Source: Candidatus Pelagibacter communis
Lineage (GTDB): Bacteria; Pseudomonadota; Alphaproteobacteria; Pelagibacterales; Pelagibacteraceae
DNA length: 64,000 bases
Reading direction: 5' to 3'
Assembly: GCF_001179925.1 (NCBI RefSeq)
Contig: NZ_CVSF01000067.1
Coordinates: forward strand, 1 to 64,000
The translations under genes were made by a program, and so were the position numbers. Below are positions 1 through 9,800 of this stretch, piece after piece; position 1 is the stretch's first letter; every line of letters begins with the position of its first letter. The notes beneath the pieces were generated by a model. It saw nothing but the letters and a program-made list of their open reading frames with translations. It ran no database searches and was not told the origin of the DNA.

Positions 1-2
1 AT

Positions 3-47
3 ATTAATCGAGCTAGTCTTAGATGGGAGCAACAACTAAATAAATAA
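3..47 (+). CDS. possible 3' end of an unidentified upstream gene
   Basis: An open frame enters from the left edge and ends at a TAA at 45-47. It gives 14 residues ending RWEQQLNK. A stop 15 bases before ftsZ would fit the tight spacing seen elsewhere in the window. A second frame is also open to a stop at 37-39, so the choice of frame is a guess. The fragment is too short to identify. Confidence 0.25.
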   Translation: MNRASLRWEQQLNK

Positions 48-62
48 TGAGGGGATGATAAG

Positions 63-1544
63 ATGACAATTAATTTTAAAGTACCAGAAATAAAAGAATT
101 AAAACCTAGAATATTAGTTCTTGGAGTTGGGGGAGCTGGAGGAAATGCAATTAATGAAATGATTGATGCAGGTGTAGATGGAGTTGAATTTGTAGCTGTT
201 AATACTGATGCTCAAGATTTAAAGACTAGTAAGTCTAAAACAAGAATACAAATTGGTTTAAATTTAACCAAAGGTTTGGGAGCAGGAGCAAAACATGAAA
301 TAGGTCAAGCCGCAGCTGATGAATCTTTAAATGACATTGTGGATATTCTTAAAGGTGCAAATATGGTTTTTATAACTGCTGGTATGGGCGGAGGTACTGG
401 AACTGGAGCGGCCCACGTAATTGCCAGAGCTGCTAAAGAATTAAATATTTTAACAGTGGGTGTTGTGACACTTCCTTTTTTATACGAAGCACCATCAAGA
501 ATGCGAAGAGCACAGCAGGGATTAGAAGAGTTAAGAAAACATGTGGATACTATTATCGTAATACCAAATCAAAATTTGTTTAAAATTGCAAATGAACAAA
601 CAACTTATAAAGAGTCATTTCAATTATCTAATAGTATTTTAAGGCATGGAGTTCAAAGTGTAACTGATTTGATGGTGAAGGATGGATTAGTTAATTTAGA
701 TTTTGCAGATGTTGAAACTGTAATGAGTTCAATGGGTAAAGCGATGATGGGCACGGGTGAAGCTGAAGGAGAAAATAGAGCAGATAAAGCGACAGAATTG
801 GCTTTAAATAATCCTTTGATAGATGATTACTCTCTTAAAGGCGCAAAAGGTTTATTAATAAACATTACAGGCGGAGAAGATTTAAAGCTTTTTGAGGTAG
901 ATGAAATAGTAAATAAGATTAGATCTGAGGTTGATTCAGAAGCAGAAATTATAAATGGATCAATAATTGACCCATCTTTAGATGGAAAAATTCGAGTATC
1001 AATCGTTGCAACTGCTTTAGACGGGCAACAACCTGAGTCAAAATCAGTTATCAATATGGTACATCGAATACAAAATCGTAATCCAGGTTATTCTGATTTT
1101 TCATCTAACGGGACAGGTTCATTTAGTTTTTCAAATACGAATTCAAATCCGATTTCACATGGTGCAAATGCATTAAAATTAGAAAATGAAATAGTTTCTG
1201 AAAATATGAGTCAACAAACTGCGCATGATGACATCAATCAAGTTAATAATGAATATCATAAGGAATTATTAAAAAATCAAGAAGTAGAAAATATTGTAGA
1301 GAATACTTTAAATGATGAAGAAATATCTTTCACTAAAGAAGCTACAAATACAAATGAGCTCTCAGAAAATAACGAAGCTATAAATAATGATTTAAGTGAA
1401 TTTGGAGTAGATACTAAATCTCCAGATTTATTTAGCAATGATAGTGAAATTTCTAATTCTGATGAACTTTTGTTGACTGAAAATGAAGATCAAGATGAGG
1501 ATGATCTTGAAATACCAGCATTTTTAAGAAGACAAAAAAATTAA
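63..1544 (+). CDS. ftsZ: cell division protein FtsZ
   Basis: Tubulin-like GTPase that polymerises into the cytokinetic ring at midcell. The tubulin signature GGGTGTG is at residues 109-115, the N-terminal nucleotide-binding GVGGAGGNA at 21-29, and the T7 loop NLDFADV at 211-217. The globular core ends near residue 330. A long acidic, Asn/Glu-rich linker of about 150 residues follows, and then the conserved C-terminal peptide (EIPAFLRRQ) that binds FtsA and other anchors. A GAGGGG ribosome-binding site at 49-54 supports the ATG at 63. The gene lies 18 bases before rsmH, at the front of the dcw cluster; in most bacteria ftsZ follows ftsA near the end of the cluster. Confidence 0.98.
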   Translation: MTINFKVPEIKELKPRILVLGVGGAGGNAINEMIDAGVDGVEFVAVNTDAQDLKTSKSKTRIQIGLNLTKGLGAGAKHEIGQAAADESLNDIVDILKGANMVFITAGMGGGTGTGAAHVIARAAKELNILTVGVVTLPFLYEAPSRMRRAQQGLEELRKHVDTIIVIPNQNLFKIANEQTTYKESFQLSNSILRHGVQSVTDLMVKDGLVNLDFADVETVMSSMGKAMMGTGEAEGENRADKATELALNNPLIDDYSLKGAKGLLINITGGEDLKLFEVDEIVNKIRSEVDSEAEIINGSIIDPSLDGKIRVSIVATALDGQQPESKSVINMVHRIQNRNPGYSDFSSNGTGSFSFSNTNSNPISHGANALKLENEIVSENMSQQTAHDDINQVNNEYHKELLKNQEVENIVENTLNDEEISFTKEATNTNELSENNEAINNDLSEFGVDTKSPDLFSNDSEISNSDELLLTENEDQDEDDLEIPAFLRRQKN

Positions 1545-1562
1545 TGGTCTTCGAAAAAATAA

Positions 1563-2573
1563 ATGGAAGCCACCATAGTACAGGATAATGTAAAACACTA
1601 CCCTGTACTGCTAAAAGAAATTATTAGCGTTATTTCCCCTCAACATGGTGGCACATTTATTGATTGTACCCTTGGTCAAGGAGGGTACACAAAAGAAATC
1701 CTTAAATATCAAAATACTAAAGTAATTGGTATAGATAGAGATATAAACAGTGAGATTATTGGAAAAATAATCCAAGAAAAATTTCCTGATCGTTTTTTGT
1801 TTAAAAATTTAAAATTCAGTATGTTAAATAATCTAAAATTAAAAAATGAAAATATAAAAGGTATTGTTTTCGATTTAGGTTATTCATTTACACAAATAAA
1901 AGATCCTAAAAAAGGTTTATCATTTAACTCACAAGGAGAACTTAATATGATGATGGGCCTCAATGATTTCTCAGCCAAAGAAGCAATAAATAATCTTGAA
2001 GTTAAAGAAATAGAAAAAATATTAAAATATTTTGGTGATGAAAACGATGCTAAAATTATAGCAAAAAATATTGTAAAAGAAAGACAGCTTAAAATAATTG
2101 ATACCCAAGAACTTGTTAGAATCATAGAAAAATCGAAAAGAAAAAAAAACTATAGAGTTCATAGTTCTACAAAAACTTTTCAAGCATTAAGAATTTTTGT
2201 AAACAAAGAAATAAGTGAATTAATTAATGGTTTAATAAATTCTGCTAAAATTTTAAAGAAGGATGGTATTTTAGCTGTAGTTACATTTCATTCATTAGAA
2301 GACAAAATAGTCAAATATTTTTTTAAAAGTTTATCTGAAAATAAAAGTATTTCCAGATACGAGCCAAAAGTTCAGCAAAAAAAAATTTCATTTAAAATGC
2401 CTTTAAAAAAACCAATTGTTCCATCGGATAAAGAATTAAAAGAGAATCTACCCTCAAGGTCTGCTAAATTAAGGTATCTTATAAAACAAGCGGATGAATA
2501 TGAAATTGAAAGCGATATTTTAAATAAATTTTCTGAATTAATTGAGATAGAAAATTTAGGTTTAAAACTATGA
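1563..2573 (+). CDS. rsmH: 16S rRNA (cytosine-1402-N4)-methyltransferase RsmH
   Basis: SAM-dependent methyltransferase (formerly MraW) that makes the N4 methylation of C1402 in the ribosomal P site. The SAM-binding segment [11 protein letters not shown] is at residues 33-43 and the family motif [12 protein letters not shown] lies near residue 205. At 336 residues it is slightly longer than the usual length of about 310. It is the normal first gene of dcw clusters, but no mraZ precedes it here. Its stop overlaps the ftsL start by four bases, which suggests translational coupling. Confidence 0.96.
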   Translation: MEATIVQDNVKHYPVLLKEIISVISPQHGGTFIDCTLGQGGYTKEILKYQNTKVIGIDRDINSEIIGKIIQEKFPDRFLFKNLKFSMLNNLKLKNENIKGIVFDLGYSFTQIKDPKKGLSFNSQGELNMMMGLNDFSAKEAINNLEVKEIEKILKYFGDENDAKIIAKNIVKERQLKIIDTQELVRIIEKSKRKKNYRVHSSTKTFQALRIFVNKEISELINGLINSAKILKKDGILAVVTFHSLEDKIVKYFFKSLSENKSISRYEPKVQQKKISFKMPLKKPIVPSDKELKENLPSRSAKLRYLIKQADEYEIESDILNKFSELIEIENLGLKL

Positions 2574-2887
2574 AAAAATTAATAGTTTTTGCAGTAATAT
2601 TCACCCTAATCATATCTACCTCTTTAATAAAGAATTCCACAAAAGATTTAGATGATCAAATTTATTCTTTAAGAGAAAATATATTATTTTTAGAAAACAG
2701 ATTGAATGACACAAAATTGGAATTTGATTATTTAAGTTCTTCAGAAAAATTATTAGAATATCAAAAATTATATTTTGAAAATTTATTAATTAAGAAATCA
2801 CTAAAAGAATTAAAAACTTTAGAAATTATAGATAAAGAGCTAGTTATCACTAAGTTAAAAATATCAGGAAAAATTAATGAAAAATAA
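2570..2887 (+). CDS. ftsL: cell division protein FtsL-like
   Basis: Small single-pass divisome protein (105 residues). It has an N-terminal hydrophobic segment at about residues 2-20 followed by a heptad-like coiled-coil region rich in Leu, Glu and Lys (about 30-90). Sequence identity to FtsL is weak, as is normal for this family. The call rests on topology, size and position between rsmH and ftsI, the usual ftsL slot. FtsL pairs with FtsB and FtsQ and activates FtsW/FtsI. It overlaps rsmH by four bases and ftsI by eleven. Confidence 0.8.
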   Translation: MKKLIVFAVIFTLIISTSLIKNSTKDLDDQIYSLRENILFLENRLNDTKLEFDYLSSSEKLLEYQKLYFENLLIKKSLKELKTLEIIDKELVITKLKISGKINEK

Positions 2888-4559
2888 AGAAAGATTTATT
2901 TTATACGATAACAACAATGAATTTGAATACACAAAAACTAAATCTGACATTAATATAAAATTCAATCGGGTAGCGTTTATTTTTTTTATTTTTTTTATTA
3001 TTTCAATTATATATTCAATTCATTTAGTTCATCTTGGCTCAAGAAATTCTGATGATTTAAATAAAAATCAGATAAAAGTTTTTAGTAAACTTAAACGGGC
3101 AGATATTGTAGATAGAAATGATAATTTTTTGGCAAGAACAGTAAGCTCAATAGATATTGGTATAAATCCAGTTGAAATAATTGATGAAGAAAAATTATTA
3201 TTAAATCTTAGGTATATTTTTCCAAATAAAGATTATGAGTCGATTAAATTAAAATTTAAGAAAAAAAAATTTTTTTGGTTTGAAAAAAAAATTTCCGACG
3301 AAAATTATGAAAAAATAATGATGCTTGGAGACAAATCTATTAAATCTGAGGAAAAACTTACAAGGATTTATCCACAAAAAAACTTATTTAGTCATATTAT
3401 TGGACAAATTGATGATGACAATAATGGTATCTCTGGACTTGAAAAATCTTTAGACAAAGAATTAAAAAAAGATAAAGATAAAATTCATTTAACTGTAGAT
3501 AAAGATATTCAATTTTTAATAAGGGAAGAATTAATCAAATTTAATGAAGTTTTTAAAACTAAAGGAAGCGCAGCAATATTAATCGATGTTAATTCTGGAG
3601 AAATTTTGTCTTTAATATCACTTCCAGATTTTAATCCAAATCAAAGAATTAACATCACCGACGAGAATTATATTAATAGAGTAACAAAGGGTGTTTATGA
3701 ATTTGGCTCTGTTTTTAAGACTTTTACTCTTGCAGCAGGTATTCACGAAAAAGCTGTAGAACCAGAAACACAATTTAAAAATTTAGAAAAAAGCATTCAA
3801 TGTGGAAAAAACACAATTAGTGAATATGATAAAAAAATTCCATCTGATCTAACTGCTGAACAAATACTCATTAGATCAGGTAACATAGGGTCAGTTAGGA
3901 TTGCCCAAGCTATTGGTTTGGAAAAATTTAAAAATTTTTTGGATAAATTAAGTTTAATAAGTGCAATTAAATTTGATATTGAAGAAGTGGGAGTACCTAT
4001 ACCTTTTAGGTGGGGAAAGTGTAAATTAGCAACAACTTCTTACGGTCATGGAATTACAACCACTATTCTTCAATTAGCTAACGCTTATTCAATAATAGTA
4101 AATGGTGGCTATAAGATTAATCCTACTTTAATCAAAAATAAATCTAAGATTAAAAATAAAAAGATACTGAATAACGATGTATCTAAAAAGATTAATCCAA
4201 TTCTAAGAAAAATTGTGACTACTAAAGAAGGTACTGCATCTCTAGCTAATGTTGATGGATATCAAGTTGGAGGAAAAACAGGCACTGCTCAGACAAGTAT
4301 TGTTGGCGGATATTCAAATAAAAAAATCAATACTTTTGCATCAGTTTTTCCATATTCCAATCCAAAATATGTATTTATTGTTATGTTAGATGAACCTAAA
4401 ACTAATAGTGAATATATTTATAATTATAGAGACGGTTCGGGAATTAAATATAAAGGCACACCATTTAATACTGCAGGTTGGACATCAGTAGAAGTTGTTG
4501 GACAAATTATTGAAAAAATTGGGCCTATTTTAGCCACAAAATATAATGAAGTTTATTAA
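2877..4559 (+). CDS. ftsI: septal peptidoglycan transpeptidase FtsI (PBP3)
   Basis: Class B penicillin-binding protein that crosslinks septal peptidoglycan in partnership with FtsW. A short cytoplasmic tail precedes one membrane helix at about residues 32-52, followed by the dimerisation/pedestal domain. The transpeptidase domain shows the three active-site motifs: SVFK at 278-281 (nucleophile S278), SGN at 334-336 and KTG at 467-469. The length of 560 residues is normal. The start lies inside the end of ftsL. The gene is followed two bases later by the murE-murF fusion. Confidence 0.96.
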   Translation: MKNKERFILYDNNNEFEYTKTKSDINIKFNRVAFIFFIFFIISIIYSIHLVHLGSRNSDDLNKNQIKVFSKLKRADIVDRNDNFLARTVSSIDIGINPVEIIDEEKLLLNLRYIFPNKDYESIKLKFKKKKFFWFEKKISDENYEKIMMLGDKSIKSEEKLTRIYPQKNLFSHIIGQIDDDNNGISGLEKSLDKELKKDKDKIHLTVDKDIQFLIREELIKFNEVFKTKGSAAILIDVNSGEILSLISLPDFNPNQRINITDENYINRVTKGVYEFGSVFKTFTLAAGIHEKAVEPETQFKNLEKSIQCGKNTISEYDKKIPSDLTAEQILIRSGNIGSVRIAQAIGLEKFKNFLDKLSLISAIKFDIEEVGVPIPFRWGKCKLATTSYGHGITTTILQLANAYSIIVNGGYKINPTLIKNKSKIKNKKILNNDVSKKINPILRKIVTTKEGTASLANVDGYQVGGKTGTAQTSIVGGYSNKKINTFASVFPYSNPKYVFIVMLDEPKTNSEYIYNYRDGSGIKYKGTPFNTAGWTSVEVVGQIIEKIGPILATKYNEVY

Positions 4560-4561
4560 AA

Positions 4562-7405
4562 ATGCTTCTTGGAAACTTCATAAAAAATATAAATAGAAAA
4601 TATTACAAAACATATTTCTCTGGTGTAGCTTTTAACAGCAAGCAGGTTAAAAAAGATAATATTTTTTTTGCAATTGAAGGCACTAAATTTGATGGAAATA
4701 AATATATTTTCGATGCAATAAATAATGGAGCAAAAATAATAATTTCAAAAAAAAATATTAAATTCAGAGATAAAAATATAATTTTTTTAAGAGAGAATAA
4801 TCCAAGAAAATTATTAGCTGAAATTTCTTTTAAACTGATAAAAAATAAACCAGCTAATCTTATTGCTGTCACTGGAACTAATGGAAAATCATCTATAGCA
4901 GATTTTTATTATCAAATATTAACTTTAAATAATAAGAAAGCTGCAACTATTGGAACTTTAGGAGTTCGTTCCAAAACAGTAAATTTTGATTTATTAAATA
5001 CAACAATCGACCCAATACATTTGGGGCAAATTTTAAAAAAGCTTAAAAATCATAGAATAGAAAATGTGATCATGGAAGCTTCAAGCCACGGTTTAGATCA
5101 AAATAGATTAGATGGATTAAATTTTAATACAGGAATATTTTCAAATTTATCTCAAGATCATCTAGATTATCACAAAAACTTGAAAGATTATTTAGATGCA
5201 AAACTTTATTTATTTAGAAATCTTATAAAAAAAAAGGGAAATATAATAACTGATTCAAAAATACCCGAGTTTGATAAGATTAAAAAAATCGCAAAAAAAA
5301 AATTTTTAAAACTTAATACCTTAGAGGGTAAAAATGAAAAGTTGAAAATTTTAACTCATTCTTTTAACGATGAATCTCAAATTCTTAAAATAAAATATAA
5401 AGGTGTTGTTAAGCTTATAAGGATAAATCTAATTGGAAAAATCCAAATTAAAAATATCTTAATGGCACTTATAGCTGCGGAAAAAAGTGGATTAAATTTA
5501 AACAAAATTTTGAATGTTTTACCAAGTCTCAAACCTATCGAGGGAAGATTTGAAAAAATAGGTATGATTAAAAATAAATCAAAAGTAGTTTTAGATTATG
5601 CACATACTCCTGATGCTTTAAAAACATGCCTTTTGAATTTAAAAGAACAATTCCCAGATAAGAAAATAATTTTATTATTTGGATGTGGTGGAAATAGAGA
5701 CCAGAACAAACGTTCCAAAATGGGAAAAATCGCTGATATCTTTTCAGACGAAATATATCTTACCGATGATAATCCAAGATTTGAGAGTTCACATAAAATT
5801 AGAAAAGATATTAGAACCGGAATAAAAAAAACAAAAGTTATAGAAATTTCAGATAGAGGTAAAGCAATAGCCCGGGCAATTAAAAATTTAACAACTGGAG
5901 AAATTTTGCTTGTTGCTGGAAAAGGCCATGAAAAAGTTCAAGATATTGGCAAACGAAAAATTTTTTTCTCAGATAAAAAAATAATTTTGAAATCGATTAA
6001 AACTAAAAATCATTCTTTATCTAATAATCTTAAATTAAATATCATTAGGGAAGTTTCTGGCAATAAAAAGTTCCCTTTTTCACTTAAATTAAATCAAGCT
6101 AGAATTAATTCTAAAGAGGTTAAAAAAGATGACATTTTTTTTGCAATTAAAGGAAATAAAAATGATGGAAATAAATTTATAAGCCAATCTTTTAAAAATA
6201 AAGCTTCATTAGCAGTAGTAAATAAAATTCAAAAAAAATTAAAAATACATAATCAAATCAAAGTTAAAAATTCATTAAAATTTTTAACAGATATTTCAGG
6301 AATTTTTAGAAAAAATATAAATACTAAAATAATTGCTATAACAGGAAGTTGTGGAAAAACATCACTTAAAGAATTGTTGGGAAATACATTAAAGAAAATT
6401 TCTAAGGTTAGTATATCTCCAAGATCATTTAATAATAAATATGGAGTTCCTTTAAGTCTTTTTAATTTAAATTATGCTGACAATTATGGAGTTTTAGAGG
6501 TAGGTATGGATAAAAAGGGTGAAATAGATAATTTATCTAAAATTATTAAACCAAATGTAAGTGTCATTACTAATATTAATTATGCACATGCAAAAAATTT
6601 TAATAATATAAAAGATATTGCATTAGCCAAGTCAGAAATTATTCATAATACAAGACCAAAGGGTTATATTGTGTTAAATGCAGATGATAGGTTTTTTAAA
6701 TTGCATAAAACGATCGCTTTTAAGAAAAATTTAAAAGTGATTTCATTCGGTATTAATGACCAAAAATCTAATATTTGTTTAAAAAATATAAATAGAAATG
6801 GTAAGAATTTTTTGATTAAAATTAAGCATGATAATCTTAAAAAATATTTTTTAATTTCAAATAATTTTCAAAGTAATATCTACAACATTTTAGGGGCAAT
6901 AGCTGTAATCAGCATTTATTTTGATATTTCTAAATTAAATAAAAATATTTTCTTAAATTTTGAAATACCTAAAGGACGCGGTGATATTTCACGTATCAAG
7001 ATTATGAATAAAAATATCAATTTAGTTGATGAAAGTTACAATTCTAATCCTTTATCTCTTAAGTCTGCTATTCTAAATTTTGAAAAAATTGAATCAAAAA
7101 AATCAAAAAAATATCTTTTAATTGGAGATATGTTAGAACTTGGAAGACACTCAAAAAAACTTCATAAATCTATTGCTCCTATAATTAATAAAACAAAAAT
7201 TAATAAAGTATTTGTTAAAGGAAATAATGTTAAATTAATATTTCAAAAACTTTCTAAATCTAAAAAGGGCAGAGTTTTGCATAACAAGTCTCAAATTATA
7301 GAATTTATAAAAAAAGACTTAAATAATGACGATTATTTAATGATCAAAGCCTCAAATGCGACAGGTTTTAATCAAATAGTAAAAGACATAAAAGGATTTA
7401 AATAA
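4562..7405 (+). CDS. murEF: fused MurE-MurF: UDP-MurNAc-tripeptide synthetase and UDP-MurNAc-pentapeptide ligase
   Basis: A single 947-residue frame carries two complete Mur ligases that are separate genes in most bacteria. Residues 1 to about 480 are MurE: ATP loop TGTNGKS at 104-110, Mur-ligase motif HGLDQNRLDG near 176-185, and DNPR at 403-406, the signature for adding meso-diaminopimelate. Residues from about 490 to the end are MurF, which adds D-Ala-D-Ala, with ATP loop TGSCGKT at 594-600. No stop or frameshift separates the halves. The joint near 475-500 is a short polar linker. The fusion couples two consecutive cytoplasmic steps of peptidoglycan precursor synthesis. The neighbours ftsI and mraY are in the standard order. 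Confidence 0.96.
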   Translation: MLLGNFIKNINRKYYKTYFSGVAFNSKQVKKDNIFFAIEGTKFDGNKYIFDAINNGAKIIISKKNIKFRDKNIIFLRENNPRKLLAEISFKLIKNKPANLIAVTGTNGKSSIADFYYQILTLNNKKAATIGTLGVRSKTVNFDLLNTTIDPIHLGQILKKLKNHRIENVIMEASSHGLDQNRLDGLNFNTGIFSNLSQDHLDYHKNLKDYLDAKLYLFRNLIKKKGNIITDSKIPEFDKIKKIAKKKFLKLNTLEGKNEKLKILTHSFNDESQILKIKYKGVVKLIRINLIGKIQIKNILMALIAAEKSGLNLNKILNVLPSLKPIEGRFEKIGMIKNKSKVVLDYAHTPDALKTCLLNLKEQFPDKKIILLFGCGGNRDQNKRSKMGKIADIFSDEIYLTDDNPRFESSHKIRKDIRTGIKKTKVIEISDRGKAIARAIKNLTTGEILLVAGKGHEKVQDIGKRKIFFSDKKIILKSIKTKNHSLSNNLKLNIIREVSGNKKFPFSLKLNQARINSKEVKKDDIFFAIKGNKNDGNKFISQSFKNKASLAVVNKIQKKLKIHNQIKVKNSLKFLTDISGIFRKNINTKIIAITGSCGKTSLKELLGNTLKKISKVSISPRSFNNKYGVPLSLFNLNYADNYGVLEVGMDKKGEIDNLSKIIKPNVSVITNINYAHAKNFNNIKDIALAKSEIIHNTRPKGYIVLNADDRFFKLHKTIAFKKNLKVISFGINDQKSNICLKNINRNGKNFLIKIKHDNLKKYFLISNNFQSNIYNILGAIAVISIYFDISKLNKNIFLNFEIPKGRGDISRIKIMNKNINLVDESYNSNPLSLKSAILNFEKIESKKSKKYLLIGDMLELGRHSKKLHKSIAPIINKTKINKVFVKGNNVKLIFQKLSKSKKGRVLHNKSQIIEFIKKDLNNDDYLMIKASNATGFNQIVKDIKGFK

Positions 7406-8490
7406 TGCTATATCAATTTTTACTAAACTTTGTTGATACTTTTGGATTTTTAAATGTTTTTAAATATTTAACATTTAGAACTGGTTTATCAGTTTTTACT
7501 TCTTTGATAATTGTTTTAATTATCGGTGGCCCATTTATCAGATTTTTTTCAAACCAAAAAATTTTAAATCCGATACGTGATGATGGTCCAGAAGATCATA
7601 TTATAAAAAAAATTGGAACACCAACAATGGGTGGAGTAATTATCTTACTAGGCTTATTGATATCAGTACTATGTTGGGGTGATTTATCTAATATTAATAT
7701 TCTATTTTGTATATTTATCGCAGTTTCTTTTGGACTGTTAGGAGCCTTTGATGATTATAAAAAAATTAAACATAGTAATTCTTCAGGAATATCATCTAAA
7801 TTGAAAATAATTTTACAAATTATAATATCAATTACGGGAGTATGTTTCTTTGTATATTTTGTAGATTATCAAGAAATCACAAATTTATATTTTCCATTTT
7901 TTAAAAATCTAATCATAAATCTTGGTTGGTTTTTTATTCCTTTTTCAGTATTTGTAATTGTTGGTTCATCTAATGCTGTAAACCTTACAGATGGCCTAGA
8001 TGGTTTAGCTACAGTGCCGGTGATATTAGTTGCAGTTTGTTTTGCTTTTATAAGTTATGTCACAGGAAATGTTGTGTTTTCTGATTATTTGCAAATACCT
8101 TACATAGAAGGCACGGGAGAAGTATCAATTTTTTGTGGAGCAATAATAGGTTCATGCTTAGGTTTTTTATGGTTTAATGCTCCTCCGGCTAAGATTTTTA
8201 TGGGTGATACTGGCTCATTGTCTTTAGGAGGTTCTTTAGGAGCCGTAGGGATAATTACAAAACACGAAATTGTTTTAGCAATTACAGGAGGTCTTTTTGT
8301 TTTGGAAGCAGTTTCTGTAATGGTCCAAGTAATATCATATAAACTTACAGGAAAAAGAATCTTTAAGATGGCACCAATACACCATCATTTTGAAAAGAAA
8401 GGCTGGCCTGAGTCAACAGTTGTGATTAGGTTTTGGATTATTTCAATAATTTTAGCAATGATAGGTTTAGCTACCTTAAAATTAAGATAA
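7405..8490 (+). CDS. mraY: phospho-N-acetylmuramoyl-pentapeptide-transferase MraY
   Basis: Polytopic inner-membrane enzyme that transfers phospho-MurNAc-pentapeptide to undecaprenyl phosphate to make lipid I. It has about ten hydrophobic segments. The paired catalytic aspartates are in FDDYKK (D116-D117), with NLTDGLDGLA at about 193-202 and HHHFEKKG near the C-terminus. The length of 361 residues is typical. The ATG shares its A with the murEF stop codon, and the stop overlaps the murD start. Confidence 0.98.
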   Translation: MLYQFLLNFVDTFGFLNVFKYLTFRTGLSVFTSLIIVLIIGGPFIRFFSNQKILNPIRDDGPEDHIIKKIGTPTMGGVIILLGLLISVLCWGDLSNINILFCIFIAVSFGLLGAFDDYKKIKHSNSSGISSKLKIILQIIISITGVCFFVYFVDYQEITNLYFPFFKNLIINLGWFFIPFSVFVIVGSSNAVNLTDGLDGLATVPVILVAVCFAFISYVTGNVVFSDYLQIPYIEGTGEVSIFCGAIIGSCLGFLWFNAPPAKIFMGDTGSLSLGGSLGAVGIITKHEIVLAITGGLFVLEAVSVMVQVISYKLTGKRIFKMAPIHHHFEKKGWPESTVVIRFWIISIILAMIGLATLKLR

Positions 8491-9800
8491 TGAATGAAAA
8501 TTCAAATATTTTTATCAATAAAAAAATTCTAATTTATGGTCTTGGTAAAAGTGGTATTTCATCTTTTAAATTTTTAAAAAAAAGAAATCAGGTTTTTTTA
8601 TTTGATGATAATAATAAGATAAAATTAAATAGTTACACCAAAAAAAATCTAATTTCATTAAGCCTTATTAAAAAAATCAAATTTGATTTGATTGTAATAA
8701 GTCCGGGCATAAATAATAAAAAATGTAAATTAAATAAATTTTTAAAAAAAAATTCAAAAATCATTTATACAGATTTAGACATATTTTATTCTTTTTATAA
8801 AAATCTGTGTATTACTATTACAGGAACAAACGGTAAATCTACTACCTGCCAGTTATTACATCAGGTACTAAAACAACAGAAATATGACGCTAGATTGGCT
8901 GGTAATATTGGTTATCCAATTTTATCTATCAAAAAAATTAAAGAAGACACTATTTTTGTTATTGAAGCTTCATCTTATCAATTAGAATATAGCAAATTAT
9001 TTAAATCTAAATATGCTGCAATACTTAATATCTCTCCAGACCATTTAGAGAGACATGGAACAATAAACAATTATATTTTAGCAAAATTTAAACTTATCAA
9101 AAATCAAAATAAAAACTCAATAGTATTAATAAATAAATTCGATAAATATATTCAAAATAGAATTAAAAAAATTAAATACAAAAGTAAAATTATCGAAGTT
9201 GATACAAAACTTAAAAAAAAATTTATTAATATGTTTCATAATGAATATTTCTTATCAGCATCAAATATTGAAAATCTGTCGTTCGTAATTGAATTAGCAA
9301 AAAAATTTAATGTTAAAAAAAGCAATTTGATTAAAGCAGTTAAAAAATTTAAGGGTTTGAATTATCGTCAGCAGATAATTTTTAAAAATAAAAAAATTTC
9401 AATTATCAACGATTCAAAATCTACCAGTTATTCATCTTCAATTGAAATGCTGAAAAGAAAGAATAATATTTATTGGTTAATAGGGGGTATACCAAAAATA
9501 GGTGATAAATTTAATTTATCGAAAAATTATTGCAGGAAAGTTCAAGGTTATATTTTTGGAGTTAATCAAAAAAAATTCTCTATAGATCTAAAAAAAAAAA
9601 TTAAAATTAAAAAATTTTTTAATTTATCAAAAGCATTAAATGAATTGTTTAAAGATGTTAAAAAAGATAATTCTTCTAATAAAACTATTCTTTTTAGTCC
9701 TGCCGCAGCATCTTTTGATAATTTTAAAAATTTTGAAGATAGAGGAAAATATTTTAGTAAATTAATAAAAAAGAATATTCATGCTAGAAAAATTTTTTAA
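8490..9800 (+). CDS. murD: UDP-N-acetylmuramoylalanine--D-glutamate ligase MurD
   Basis: Cytoplasmic Mur ligase that adds D-glutamate to UDP-MurNAc-L-Ala. The ATP-binding TGTNGKST lies at about 111-118 when counted from the ATG at 8490. That start (MNENSNIF) overlaps the mraY stop by one base. An in-frame ATG at 8433 lies well inside mraY and would add 19 residues unlike the family, so 8490 is preferred. The protein is very Lys/Asn/Ile-rich, and an A11 run lies at 9590-9600 inside the gene. The 3' end overlaps ftsW by 20 bases. Confidence 0.93.
   Translation: MNENSNIFINKKILIYGLGKSGISSFKFLKKRNQVFLFDDNNKIKLNSYTKKNLISLSLIKKIKFDLIVISPGINNKKCKLNKFLKKNSKIIYTDLDIFYSFYKNLCITITGTNGKSTTCQLLHQVLKQQKYDARLAGNIGYPILSIKKIKEDTIFVIEASSYQLEYSKLFKSKYAAILNISPDHLERHGTINNYILAKFKLIKNQNKNSIVLINKFDKYIQNRIKKIKYKSKIIEVDTKLKKKFINMFHNEYFLSASNIENLSFVIELAKKFNVKKSNLIKAVKKFKGLNYRQQIIFKNKKISIINDSKSTSYSSSIEMLKRKNNIYWLIGGIPKIGDKFNLSKNYCRKVQGYIFGVNQKKFSIDLKKKIKIKKFFNLSKALNELFKDVKKDNSSNKTILFSPAAASFDNFKNFEDRGKYFSKLIKKNIHARKIF

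Noticed and set aside
827-1054. 75-residue open frame on the minus strand inside ftsZ
   Set aside because: It lies wholly over a certain gene, has no ribosome-binding site, and its residues mirror the ftsZ codon pattern. The same holds for other antisense frames within genes, such as 58870-59190 in alaS and 41046-41312 in ehuB.
8433-8489. Longer N-terminus for murD
   Set aside because: The extra 19 residues would be read from within mraY, and the ATG at 8490 overlapping the mraY stop gives the normal MurD N-terminus.
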